Positions 35,178-45,118 of a DNA stretch of 64,000 nucleotides are shown one piece after another; within the stretch, counting starts at the first letter, position 1, and each line of letters starts with the position of its first letter. Origin of the DNA: Triangularia verruculosa. Its lineage: Eukaryota > Ascomycota > Sordariomycetes > Sordariales > Podosporaceae. Both the position numbers and the translations under genes were made by a program. The notes below the pieces were generated by a model. It saw only the letters and a list, made by a program, of their open reading frames with translations. It ran no database searches and had not been told where the DNA came from. The stretch covers positions 62,001 through 126,000 of the forward strand of contig MU863927.1 in assembly GCA_033296885.1 (NCBI GenBank), written 5' to 3'.

Positions 35178-36392
35178 CTAAAGAGAACTCTTGGTTTCTG
35201 ACGAGCCCTCATTGACCACCTTGCCCTCACCATCTGGCTTGTACTCAGGGTTCAACGTGCTCGTTGTTTCCACTTCCACCGTCTTGGTGATGCCGGTTTT
35301 CTTGTTCGTTTCCGTTGAATCCTCACCATCGGCATTGACCTCTTTTACGACCTTGCCCTCGCCATCTGGCTTGTCCTCAGGATTTGACATATACGTAGCG
35401 TCACCCTCCTTCTTCTCCCCCAAATGCAGCACCTCATCCACCTCCTCTGCCAGCTTGGCAACCTCATCATGCAGCGCCTCAACTCTATTCTTCGCCCCCT
35501 GCAATTGCCTCTCTGCCTCCTCCTTGCCCACCAACTCCCTCCACTTCGCTTCCAGTTCCTCCCTCCACCCAAGCTCATCCGCCAACTTCCTGACCCCCTC
35601 ATCACAATCTCCTAGCACCAGCACATCATCCGCTTGGCTCCCCATACTCCCCACTCTCTCCAGATTGAACAACACCCTCGGCACTCTTTCTTCTGCCAGA
35701 TTCACCAACCCAGCAAACGGATGGACCTGCAAACTCGTCCCCATGACCAGCACCAAATCCGCCTGCTCCGCCAGTTGCCTCCTGTCAAAGAAGGCCCTGG
35801 GCAGCTGCTCCCCAAAGAAGACGATATCCGGCTTGACCAGCCCCTTGCACGTCTCATCTTCACATCTCGGGACGTCTCCGTTGCGGACAAATTCCTTCAT
35901 CTTCACCGCGTCAAACTCCTTCTTGCATTCTATGCACCGCTGAGAGGCGAAACTGCCGTGCGCTTCGATAATCTTGTCTGCCGGGATCCCCGCCTCTCGC
36001 TCGAGGCAATCGATGTTTTGCGTGAACAAATGATGCAACAAGCCCTTTTCCGCAAGCAGCCGTACAAAAACGTGGGAGACTGTTGGATGGTAGTTCCCCG
36101 GGTATAGCTCCTTGGCCAAGACGTAAAATGGCCTCGGGTTCACCTTGAAGAAACCCAGATCAAACACCGCCTCTGGTTCCGGAAGGTCGAGGGATGCCAG
36201 GTTGGCGTAAAGACCCGTGTCGGGGGAGCGAAAGTCGGGGATTCCAGCGGCGGTGGAGATGCCGGCGCCGGTCATGACGACGATGCGCTTGGCTTTGCCG
36301 GAGAGGATGTGCTCTGCCACGGCAGACAGACTGCGAGACGAAAGCGTCCTTGGAGGGGTGTCCTCATCGACGATGGAGTGATCTTGTCCCAT
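35178..36392 (-). CDS. HST2: Hst2/SIRT2-like NAD-dependent protein deacetylase
   Basis: Class I sirtuin that removes acetyl groups from lysines using NAD+. Single exon, 404 aa from MGQDHS. NAD pocket: VVMTGAGISTAAGIPDFRSP (about residues 37-56); FTQNIDCLEREAGIP and the catalytic EAHGSF (His) follow; the zinc site is CIECKKEF...CEDETCKG; then VKPDIVFFGEQLP and LVMGTSLQVHPFAGL. The DLPEPEAVFDLGFF segment and the general order fit the Hst2 subgroup rather than Sir2 or Hst3/4. The C-terminal about 110 residues are acidic with coiled-coil character and contain two copies of NPE(D/Y)KPDGEGKVV, an internal duplication. The frame is open upstream to 36755 with a basic KKKKKGRGRGRK stretch; I treat that as leader, but an N-terminally extended form is possible. 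Confidence 0.9.
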   Translation of the reverse strand: MGQDHSIVDEDTPPRTLSSRSLSAVAEHILSGKAKRIVVMTGAGISTAAGIPDFRSPDTGLYANLASLDLPEPEAVFDLGFFKVNPRPFYVLAKELYPGNYHPTVSHVFVRLLAEKGLLHHLFTQNIDCLEREAGIPADKIIEAHGSFASQRCIECKKEFDAVKMKEFVRNGDVPRCEDETCKGLVKPDIVFFGEQLPRAFFDRRQLAEQADLVLVMGTSLQVHPFAGLVNLAEERVPRVLFNLERVGSMGSQADDVLVLGDCDEGVRKLADELGWREELEAKWRELVGKEEAERQLQGAKNRVEALHDEVAKLAEEVDEVLHLGEKKEGDATYMSNPEDKPDGEGKVVKEVNADGEDSTETNKKTGITKTVEVETTSTLNPEYKPDGEGKVVNEGSSETKSSL

Positions 36393-37084
36393 CTTTCTGC
36401 CTCTGCCTCTGCCCTTCTTCTTTTTCTTGGGCTTCTGTTGGTGAGGTTGTTTGCCCTGGACGCGAAAATCGTTGGTGTCGCCGGGGTAGTAATCGTAAAA
36501 GTTGTCGGAAACGTCGTCAAAAAGTGACCCTTTGGTGGTGCTGTTGTTGGTGGCACGAGGCCGGTTTTGCTGTGAGCGACGGCCTATTTTGGGCGATGTG
36601 TGGCGGCGGTGATAACGCCGGATGAGTGAGGGGAAGTTGGTTTGAAGAGTCAAAGCTTGCCCGGAATGTGAGGGTAAATGAGTATATATGACGCGGTGAC
36701 TTGGAGAGATATGAAAGGCTGTAAGCAACGGGATGAAAGAGGGCAGATATATCATAAAAGGGGCTTGATTTTGGTGAGAAATGGCTGCCTTCAGCGCATC
36801 GTTCGCCTGCTCGCCGAGTTACATCATCACCGAGGTGAGACGGTGCTTATCGCGAAAAGATTAGTCAAGTTTAGCGCCAGTGGGCCGAACAGCGACAGAG
36901 GGTTAGGGTAATCGGTGGCTTTCCCTGCTTTCGCACCACCACCTCGGCAATGACTAATAACTTCACCAAGACAACTCGAGATATTTTATAGACAGCAAAG
37001 TTGCTTCAAAGAGTCGAAACTCCTCTATGAAGTATGGTAGAAAGAAAGCACTTCAGACATTTCCCAGCAACAGGCCTTAACGCT
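36393..37084. other. HST2 promoter region and 3' end of the GST gene
   Basis: About 690 bp, containing the sirtuin leader or an alternative N-terminal coding stretch (36393-36755) and a telobox at 36900-36908. No additional gene is seen. Confidence 0.5.
36900..36908 (+). promoter_or_regulatory. Telobox-like motif GGGTTAGGG
   Basis: One and a half telomeric repeats about 510 bp upstream of the sirtuin start. It could bind a Tbf1/TRF-type factor; the role is inferred only from the motif. Confidence 0.4.
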
Positions 37085-37936
37085 TCAAGGCAACCCCCTC
37101 CCTTCCCTGGTCGCTTTTCCAACTTCACTTCCCGTCTTGTCATCCGCATACCTCTTATACACGTCAATATACTTCTCCTTTTCACTCCACGTCTGCTTCA
37201 CCCCCTCCCTCCCCATGACAGCCTGATACCACTTATCCCACCTCGCCCAGATCCCCCTCTCCTCCTCCGGCAACCCCTCCCTCTCCATCTCCCCCGGAAT
37301 GCCAACCCCACCAGGTTTATAGTGATCAATCAGCCACAACCTCCCCGCCCAAGGCACAAAACTCACATCAACCAGACTAAACCCATCCTTCCGGAACCAC
37401 CCCTCCCCCTCACCGTCCATCTCCTTCACAAAAGTCTTCAGATTCCCCAAAAACTCCTCCCTCACCTCCTCGATACTGTAGCTCTTCTCGGGCGTGTGCT
37501 GGATAAACCTATACCACCCCGTCACCAGTTTCTTCTCCACGAAATTCACCCACAACCTCGTCCTGGCCCTCTCGTAAGGATCCCATGGAAGCAGCTTTGT
37601 GCCGCTATTGTACTGCTCATCCAGATACTCGCAGACAATCACGCTCTCGTACAGCACCCGCTGCTTGTCGTTTTCGCCGGGAGGGAGGACCAGTGTTGGG
37701 ATGAGACCCCTCGGGTTGAGAGCAAGAAACTCGGACGTCTTGTGGTAAGGGTTGATCTCGATGTATTGGTAGTCAATGTCTTTTTCCTGGAGCGTGATCC
37801 ATGCGCGCTGGACAAAGGGACAAAACCATCCTGCGTACAGTTTGAGGGGGTGGTCTTGGGAGTGCTGCTTCACGAGACTGAGGGCTGGGCCGGTGGCCGA
37901 GGAGGAGATAGTCGCATCGACTTGCTGGGGTGCCAT
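37085..37936 (-). CDS. Omega-class glutathione S-transferase
   Basis: Single exon, 283 aa. The thioredoxin-like N-terminal domain starts at about residue 30 with KLYAGWFCPFVQRAWITL, whose Cys39 in the xCPF context is the omega/Cys-GST active-site residue that forms a mixed disulfide with glutathione. The glutathione-binding elements LNPRGLIPTLVLPPG and YESVIVCEYLDEQY (Glu-Ser) follow. The all-helical C-terminal domain includes GWFRKDGFSLVDVSFVPWAG, the usual N-capping-box region. Likely roles are thiol transfer, dehydroascorbate reduction or detoxification. The product is probably cytosolic, since no signal sequence is present. Confidence 0.93.
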   Translation of the reverse strand: MAPQQVDATISSSATGPALSLVKQHSQDHPLKLYAGWFCPFVQRAWITLQEKDIDYQYIEINPYHKTSEFLALNPRGLIPTLVLPPGENDKQRVLYESVIVCEYLDEQYNSGTKLLPWDPYERARTRLWVNFVEKKLVTGWYRFIQHTPEKSYSIEEVREEFLGNLKTFVKEMDGEGEGWFRKDGFSLVDVSFVPWAGRLWLIDHYKPGGVGIPGEMEREGLPEEERGIWARWDKWYQAVMGREGVKQTWSEKEKYIDVYKRYADDKTGSEVGKATREGRGLP

Positions 37937-38294
37937 TTTCTTGCTCTTTTTGATGCGTTTAGTAGTCTCGGAGTAAATGGGTTGTGAGAGATAAGATGAA
38001 AGACTTTTGTTTGGACAGTGATTTGAGGCCTCTGAGTGTAACTGTCAATGACGTAGCAGCTTAAGAGTGGGGATGCGGGGGAGCTCACAGCGACAACTTC
38101 ACTGCAACGCTCCAAAGAACTACACAAGTGAACGGTGAAGAGAAATATGTAAATGGAATTTAAAATATAGATCTACGAGTAGACAGTATTATTTACAGCA
38201 CACGACCGTGGATCGAAGACAAAGAACTGCTCTTCACACGCTGTGGTCTGAAACCCACTCCCACCATTTACCACCAACATCTAGTCAGCGTTGG
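37937..38294. other. Spacer upstream of the GST gene
   Basis: About 360 bp without a gene. It contains the GST promoter and leader and the 3' untranslated end of the membrane-protein gene that finishes at 38295. Confidence 0.5.
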
Positions 38295-39797
38295 TTAACC
38301 ATACCACCTCACACTGGTGTTCGTAGTGTCGGTAGTCATGGTCGTTCTTGCCTTAGCCGGGGGAGGCGGTTGCAACTTTGGCACAGCCATCGTCCCTGGA
38401 ATCGTAGAGCCTATTTGCCGTCTCTCACTCTCCATCCTTTCGGCTTCTGAATACATTGGGCTTGGAGGAAACACTGGGCCTTGGGATTGCCGGGGTGTCA
38501 CGATACCGCCAAGCCATGTCGAGACTGGCTTCTTCGGCGTCCTCGGAGTAAGATGTCCAGCCAGGGCAACATAGGCTTTCTCGTCTATCATGTTGGGGTG
38601 GATTTCTTTCTTGTCGGGCGGGGAGCCTCCATAGTATTCCATGTCGTTTCCGTTCTCGGCTTCGTAGGCGGCCCTCATTAGATCATCCATGATAGCCGTA
38701 TTGGTCTTTTCGTTGCCGCTCTTTTGGAAAGCTGGTGGTGCCAAAGCCGCATCAGAGTCGTAGTTGTCGTCTCTGTCTTTCTTCCAGGGGAGGGCGACGA
38801 TTGGGAAGAAGGGTTGTCCGCGGTCGCGCCTCCACTTGCGCCAGAAAAATGCGGCACCGACCAAACAACCGATGATAGCTAGTTTTTGAAGTTAGTCCTT
38901 ATTCAACATGCCAAGTGTGACAAGCAACCTACCGAGCGTGCCGATAACAATACCCGCCACCGCGCCGGCGTTCATTCTGGTTGGTGACCCCCCCAGCTGT
39001 TCTTCGTCAGATGTCGCGCCGCCAGTTGCTCCAGGCGTGGGTGACAATTCGGGAAGTGCCAACGTTGGTAAAGCGGTCGGCTCTGCGGTTATCGAAGTCA
39101 AGATGTCGTCAATGGTTGGTGTGCTAGACGTAGAAGAAGACTGGGTGCTGGTGGATCGAGCACTGCTAGACGTAGAGGAAGACTGGGTGTCGGTGGGTCC
39201 AGCGCTGCGAGACTGAGTGCTGGTAGACTGAGTGCTGGTAGCAGACACAGAAGAGCTAGAAGAACTGGATGTGCTGCTCATGGTCGCAGCAGGTGCGTCG
39301 ATGGCAGATGTTGATGTTGACGAGGAGGAGTCGCTGGATGGAGAAGCAGTAGCGCTCTCGTCCGGCGAGGTTTCATCGCCAGAATCGATGCCATCAGATT
39401 CTGAGATAACGCCATCATCAATGCCGTCATCAGCACCCAGCGTCCCTCCAGGGACTGGTGCTGGGGCTGGTGTTGGGGCTGGTGCTGGGACGCCGCCAGG
39501 AGGGGGTAAGAGACTAACACCAGCGCCTGCTCCCACTGTTGGAACAGGGAGCAGAGGCTTCGGTACAGTTGGGACTGTTGGTACATCTTCCTCGTCGCCG
39601 GAGTCGTCGCCTGAAGTCTCGCCACCCGAGTCCGAAGTGTCCTCGTCCGCGTCATCCTCCTCCTCAACTTGTCGTCGAGTCCATCGCCTCTCACGGCTCC
39701 TCATCTCAAGCCACGCATGGTTCCTCCGGCGGAGACCTGGTCCTGTAACCCTCATCGTGCCCTGTCGTAGTGTGATCTTCCAAAAACTCAATTCCAC
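38295..39797 (-). CDS. Mucin-like single-pass membrane protein
   Basis: Exons 39797-38933 and 38878-38295, 482 aa, no named family. The extracellular-type part is acidic at first (EEEDDADEDTSDSGGETSGD), then Pro/Ala/Gly-rich, then a long Ser/Thr stretch (about residues 155-255) suited to O-glycosylation. Next comes a membrane helix, AGAVAGIVIGTLGAIIGCLVG, created across the intron, followed directly by basic residues (FFWRKWRRDRG), which sets the N-terminus outside. The cytoplasmic tail of about 180 residues is Pro/charged. The layout resembles fungal Wsc/Mid2-type wall sensors, but no WSC or other ectodomain is seen. The start is uncertain: no signal peptide precedes the acidic region, so an upstream exon may be missing. 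Confidence 0.7.
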
Positions 39798-42217
39798 CTA
39801 AATGCTGTCCGTCCGCAATCCTGATTCGTCGGTTCCTGTCCGGACAAGAGGCTCGCTCGAATATAAATACAATGCAATGAATGACAAGTGAATAAAAGGA
39901 AAAGGAAAACTGAAGAGGGACAGTTTCCAGCTGCCCTTCCGGAGGGTGAGAAGAGAAGAGGAAAAAAGTCAGAAAGGAATGAGAAGTGATCTTCTCACCA
40001 AACAGGCGCCATGCAGAGATAATAAGGTGCCCTCCCTTCCTCAGCCGGCTCCTCTGAGAGGCGATGCAAACACCAAACATTCACCCCCCAGAGCCCATGT
40101 CGACCACTCACATTCAGGCATCTCGGCGCGGCTGATACAACTCAGCGCCTGGGCAGATGGGAAAGACAAGCCGAATCCGGAGATGTCCAACGCTCAGTCC
40201 AATCTTCTGCCTCGTCCAGTCGCGTATGCTGCAGCGGTGTTCCCTCTCCAAGGTGTATCAGATGGGGGCCATGGTGAGACGGCAGTACCAAGTGATCGCC
40301 AGTTGACCAGTCGCGAACGGCCATTCTGCCCAGTGGAGGTTTCTCTTGCAAGAACCTGCCTGCCACATTCTGCCAAAGGCAGGAAGTCGATCACACAGCG
40401 ATCGGCTTGTGCAGCCGGAAGGTGGAGAAAGGGGGTGCAAGTCCAAACGTCTGCTTGTGGGGGCCCCTGGAGAAAGAGCGCTCGGGATTGGCCAAGACAT
40501 GAGGCGCTGCCCTTCCCCGGCGCTCTGTGCGAGTGTGGCGCGGCACTGCCAGCTTCGAATTGGCAGGAGGACCACGTCTCTTTGATGAAGCACGCGACAC
40601 TTTGCTGTGTCTGCTGTTTCATCCCGACGACCTCTTATCATAAAACCGACAACCGTTCAAGAGCCTGGTTTTTCGCATGGCATTCGAATATCTTCTGCCT
40701 GCGATGGCGGTAGCCCATAATCTCTGGGGCAAGCTTTAACGGTTATATCATCTTGCCGCACGAGTGGGCCCTTCCACCATTCGAGAACTGCTACTGTCGT
40801 ATTTACAAGACCAGGACCCGCTGCGATGGTAAGCCTCGACGAATGGTTGCGGTCTTGGCTGGCCTCTCAAGACTTTGACCAAGGCCAAGTCAGGCCCAGA
40901 GGAGACACCCGGCATGGTAGTCCAGACCGCTGGGGAAGGTCTAGCCGGGCCCCTGGCAAAGCTTGCCTTTTCTTGACTTCTTAGCCTTCAAGCACAGACC
41001 ATATCTGGTATCCTTGAGCTTTGCGCCAAACACCGATTTGAGTCCAACCATCCGCCCATTCATTCATCTCATGACTAGTCGGGCCCACCTCATGTATGGC
41101 AGTGAGTTTCGTGAAAACTCGGGGTTTTTTCAGTCACAAAAATGATTGGTTCAACCCAAAAACCGCTGAGGCTATGTTCTCAAGGAATTGGTAGCTAATC
41201 CATCAACACAACGGATATGCAGAGGGCATCGGAACCTGTGCGTTTCACCCCAAAGTTACCTCCGGCCAGTTTCCCTTCCCCGGGGAGGTCGAGTTCCTGT
41301 CCGCCGGGCTCTGCGACACGTATGTATGCGACCGGCGCTTAATTCCACACTGACTCGTATACGTTGGATGAAGGCTGAGCCTCCTCCATCATCATTTCAG
41401 TCTAAAGACTTCCCCAGATGTTTTCCCGCACCAAGGTATCATGAAGCCAAGGAGATGCCCATGTTAAACGCCAAGAACAGGTGTGGGTGGATCGTCCTTG
41501 GTGTCAGATCTGTGGAGCCAACCCTGGCTCAAACCCTGTTCACATCAACGATAACGGCAATTCGAGCCTAAACATGCTACCTTAAGGCAGCTCTGAGCAG
41601 CAACGGCGAAATGCACCATGGCCGTCCCATATCAAGAGTCCTTGTGTGTGGAGTGTAACGAAACTTATTCGTCCCTTCAATTCAGTTGATGTTACTTTAA
41701 ACGCCTAGTTGTTGGCAAAGTAGCAGTCACTGCTGATCATGGTTCTTGAAGATGAGTCTTGGCCCGGACTTGACGTAAACCTTTTCACATTCACGGGCGT
41801 CCAGAGCCCCTTTTTTCGCCTGAACTTGCAGTTGACAGCGTTGCCCAGGCCACTTTCCCCGGGAAATCGTCTCTGTTGTCTTCTTGGCGATGTTTCGATC
41901 CCCAAGCTCGCGGCTTGGCTTTGAGATGAAATTTCCGAAGCTGGGAGCTGTCAGTCATGAAGCGGATCGATATAAGTAAGCTATCATGGCCACCATAAGA
42001 TAGGGGTTTCCTTTCACCATCAGCCTCATCCGCAGTCATACCATTCCCAACCCAACCTTCTCTCTTTCTTCTTTTCACAACTTCATTTCTTAGTTGGCTG
42101 GTCCATTCATTCATTGACTTACAAGCTTCATACTTACTATCGCATTCCTTTATATCTCTCCTTTTTCTCACACACGACAAAGCCAACAAAACACACGAAC
42201 ACAACAAAGCCTCCAAG
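39798..42217. other. 2.4-kb region with no supported gene
   Basis: Long open frames occur on both strands around 39946-40713, but they overlap antisense to each other and their translations are Arg/Ser/Pro-rich with no family resemblance, so I do not call them. The region near 42000-42217 is a pyrimidine-rich leader for the secreted protein that starts at 42218. Confidence 0.4.
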
Positions 42218-43145
42218 ATGAAGCTGTCCTGCGCTCTGTTCTCTGCCATCCTGGCTCTCTCTGCCAGCGCCCTTCCGACCCCGCAAAACGGTGGTAACCA
42301 AGGTGCTGTCACCGCTGACCGTCGCCAAAGCGCTTCTTCCTCCCGTGCTTCCTCCTCCGTCGTCGCTTCTGCTACCGCCGCCCCAACAGCCACAGCCACA
42401 GCCACGCCTGCTCCTCCTCCTCCTCCTCCTGCCACTCCTCCTCCTGCCACCGGCGGCGAGGAAGGCGCGGGGAATGAAGTGGAGCAAGAGGCTCAGTTCG
42501 GCGAGGAGGTACAACTCGGCGGTGGCAACATCAAGACCGACACGCTGTTCCCTGCTGGCGTAAGCACTTTCATTATCCTCTTGCACATAAAAGGTCGCCC
42601 ACTAACCTTGTTTATAATACTAGACCAACGGTGTTTTTGAAGTTGAATTCCAAAACCAAGAAGGCCGCACCATGATTGTCACCGAGAACACCGCCCCCGC
42701 TGCCCCCCCTCCGGGGTTCAAGGCCCTCGAGCCGGTCTCGTACCGGGTTGAGATTGCCGGTGGTGGCACTGCTGGCTTGACGCTGCAGAAGATTGACTAC
42801 ATTCTTACCGCTGGCAACACCCTCGATATCAGCGCTGGTCAGATTGGTCGCTTCTGCCCTGAGGCCAACGGTTTCGTCATTGGTGCCGGTGTTGGCGAGC
42901 TTGAGTTCGAGCTTGAGGAGAATGAGCTCACTCTCACTGTCGACAGCCTCATTGGTGAATGGGGCATCTTTGTCCCCGACAATGCTGGTGCTGGTGCTGG
43001 TGTTGGTGCTGGTGCTGGTGCTGGTGCTGGTGCTGGAACTGGAGCTGGAGCTGGAACTGGTGCTGGCGCCGGCGATGCCTGCGGTGCCGGGACTACATGC
43101 CGGGCGTTGCTCGATGCCATCCAGCGCCTTAGCGGCCGTGCCTAA
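42218..43145 (+). CDS. Secreted protein with Gly-Ala repeat tail, uncharacterised
   Basis: Exons 42218-42559 and 42624-43145, 287 aa. Residues 1-19 (MKLSCALFSAILALSASAL) are a clear signal peptide. A Ser/Ala/Pro-rich linker follows, with a run of Pro near residues 65-77, then a globular region of about 125 residues that reads as beta-strand-rich (FEVEFQNQEGRTMIVTE, YRVEIAGGGTAGLTLQKIDY, LEFELEENELTLTVDSLIGEW). Near the end is a (GA)n-type repeat, mostly GlyAla with Val or Thr, and finally a Cys pair (DACGAGTTCRALLDAI). I do not recognise the family. It could be a cell-surface or spore-wall component; that is inference from composition. Confidence 0.8.
42982..43076 (+). repeat. Hexanucleotide GGTGCT array coding for Gly-Ala
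   Basis: About fifteen near-identical six-base units in frame inside the secreted-protein gene, with occasional substitutions giving Val or Thr. Such a tract is likely to vary in length between strains by replication slippage. Confidence 0.85.
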
Positions 43146-43527
43146 GGTTCTTGGGTGATGGATGAGATGGTTCCGTGAACTGTCGTGTACAAAAGTTTTA
43201 AGAGTAGAGGAGCGACAGGAAGAAGCTTTATGGTGAATTCAGTTGGTATGGAAGTTCTGGATGAGGATAGGGGTAGTTTCGGGTTTTGTAAATAGTTCCA
43301 ATGGATATGACTTTGAGCTGATGGCAACTTTGATGTCGATCTTGCAAAGCGATCGAGTAGTACCGCAAAACAAGCCTCAACTTGATTCAATGACTAGATG
43401 GTATCATCCATGACCACGATACCTACATCAGGTTTCCATTTTTAAGAGAGACATTAACAAATCACGAGGAAGGGTTCAATATTCAATCTATACCTAATTT
43501 TGGGGCCATGGTGTCATCGAATCAAAA
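43146..43527. other. 3' region before tRNA-Pro
   Basis: About 380 bp with no gene. It is the downstream region of the secreted-protein gene and the upstream region of the tRNA. Nothing else was recognised. Confidence 0.5.
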
Positions 43528-43618
43528 GGGCCGCTGGTCTAGTGGTATGATTCTCGCTTAGGGTTCACCCTATAGCATTGCTTGCGAGAGGTCCCGGGTT
43601 CAATCCCCGGGTGGCCCC
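43528..43618 (+). tRNA. tRNA-Pro (AGG) with 19-nt intron
   Basis: Complete cloverleaf. The acceptor stem GGGCCGC pairs with GTGGCCC (one G-T), with discriminator C at 43618. The A-box region GTCTAGTGG is followed by anticodon stem CTCGC/GCGAG and loop TTAGGG...T. The T arm CCGGGTTCAATCCCCGG contains the B box. The anticodon is AGG. An intron of about 19 nt (43564-43582) lies one base 3' of the anticodon, the standard eukaryotic nuclear position, leaving a 72-nt tRNA. CCA is not encoded, as expected. Confidence 0.95.
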
Positions 43619-43624
43619 GATAAC

Positions 43625-43628
43625 TTTT
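43625..43628 (+). terminator. Pol III T-run after tRNA-Pro
   Basis: TTTT six bases after the tRNA discriminator base, with a second TTTT at 43631, is a typical RNA polymerase III stop signal. Confidence 0.75.
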
Positions 43629-43804
43629 CCTTTTGCCCCCCAAATGGCCATTTAGTCATTTATGTTTTGTTATTTTCGAGGACTTTCCTTTTTTGCGGCA
43701 TGCCAGGCTGTCACGCTGTTTTTTGCGTCCATCAACGTTGATGCACAAAAGAGTGGATAAGCTACGGCATCACCGAAGGCTGTGGCAATTCCAGCCACCT
43801 ATAG

Positions 43805-43815
43805 CCCTAACCCTA
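43805..43815 (-). promoter_or_regulatory. Telobox-like motif CCCTAACCCTA
   Basis: Almost two telomeric units about 525 bp upstream of the small-protein start codon and 187 bp after the tRNA. A TRF/Tbf1-type binding site is possible. Confidence 0.4.
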
Positions 43816-44339
43816 GAGGCTTGGCATGGACCCTGACAGACCATCCTGAGCCAGTATGACGTCACATGTATTGCAGGTCTTGCCGTCACACCACCCACAC
43901 CCCACCGGGTGAGAGCACACAGACGACTCATCTGGGCAGGTTGGCAGGCAGATTGGCAGGCACACGGCGCACAAAACGGCAGAGTTTTCTTTGTTGTTCT
44001 ATATTTATCAGCAGACACCTGTTTATTCACGACCTCTTTTTGACCTTTTTCTCATCACCAAGCTTCAGAGCATCAACAGACTGTTAAATTCCACTTTGCA
44101 ACCACAAACCTTTCTGGTCGCGGCAATTCTGTTTATTTTCTTCGTTCGACGTCCTCGGCGCTCGCATCTATCCACCAAACATATAAGCCACGCTTGTCCT
44201 ACACAAGAAGGAGCTGCCAGAACAAAAACTTGTTCAGATCGCAAAACTACAAACAAAGAAAAACAATCTCACCAACTAGACGCCACTCCCAACCAGCCTC
44301 CGCAAACCGCTACTTAGCTGAAAAGGTCCAAGGATCAAA

Positions 44340-44585
44340 ATGGGCAAATCCTACGACAACAAGCCAAAGGTTGCGGCGCAAAAGCCACATAACTGGGACG
44401 ACCAGATCACTCACAAGTACTGCGGCGCGGTCGACGTCGGGCGGACGGGCAAGTCAAACAAAGCCCAGCGGTGCGAACAATGTGTGATGATCAAGGCGAG
44501 CCTGGCGAAGCAGGAGCATAGGGAGACCAACTCGAGAAGAAACGAGAAGATGGGGTGGCAGGCGGGGGATTTGGACCGGATGTGA
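44340..44585 (+). CDS. Small uncharacterised protein with Cys motif
   Basis: Single exon, 81 aa, highly charged (MGKSYDNKPKVAAQKPHNWD). It contains HKYCGAVDVGRTGKSNKAQRC followed by EQC, that is C-x16-C-x2-C with nearby His, which might be a partial metal site. There is no signal peptide or membrane helix. The start has a good AAAATGG context after an A-rich leader and telobox-containing upstream region, which supports a real gene. Family not recognised. Confidence 0.6.
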   Translation: MGKSYDNKPKVAAQKPHNWDDQITHKYCGAVDVGRTGKSNKAQRCEQCVMIKASLAKQEHRETNSRRNEKMGWQAGDLDRM

Positions 44586-45118
44586 TTGCACACATGACAA
44601 GACGACACCAAAGGGAGACGATGAGGAGGAACTTAGAGAGAGGGGGAATGTATATATATATATATATGGGAAAGATGGATTGATACCCGGATTCCATGTG
44701 TACTTGTCTGGGGATCAGACAGTCTCTGTTTTCCGTTATTTCTTTTTGGAGTTTAAGGGCGTGAACGGGATATGGGAACGGCATCGGTGGAGGATATGTT
44801 CTGTTTGGACTCGAAGAGGGTAGACGCTGGGTATACATATGGAGAGGAAACAGTGGAACCGTAATGATCGATAGACGACAGGCATCGCAATGGGCATAGA
44901 AGCGCTGGGTTTATTTTATGTGTTCTCGGCTGAGAATTCCAAGTATTTGCTTACATCAGAAACGCAATGCGTTGCTTTTCATGTCCAACAATAACAACAA
45001 TAACAGCACAAATGCACCTCTTTATCTATCTTCACATCAACCCTCTGCGTTTATACACAACCTCGAAGCAATAAGTATACCTACTCGCCCCACTTTCTAT
45101 CTTCCATCGCGTTGTTGC
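44586..45118. other. Convergent spacer with (TA)n microsatellite
   Basis: About 530 bp between the 3' ends of the small-protein gene and the expansin-like gene. It includes a (TA)n run at about 44650-44667 and an AAC-rich patch near 44987-45005. No gene is seen. Confidence 0.5.

Larger units (their letters stand above)
43619..44339. other. Promoter region of the small-protein gene
   Basis: About 720 bp with no gene. It holds a telobox-type motif at 43805-43815, a tandem of GGCAGGTTGGCAGGC-like bases near 43937-43961, and a long pyrimidine/A-rich leader before 44340. Confidence 0.45.

Noticed and set aside
36393..36755. N-terminal extension of the sirtuin
   Set aside because: The frame is open, but the added sequence is poorly ordered and ends in a Lys/Arg run just before a typical Hst2-like start; kept as a possibility only.
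39232..39801. Plus-strand open frame opposite the mucin-like gene
   Set aside because: The Ser/Thr/Pro bias of the minus-strand gene leaves its complement open; the splice sites and membrane helix support only the minus strand.
39946..40713. Open frame of about 255 codons with several antisense partners
   Set aside because: Frames on both strands are open at once, no domain, signal or splice structure is evident, and composition is Arg/Pro/Ser-rich.
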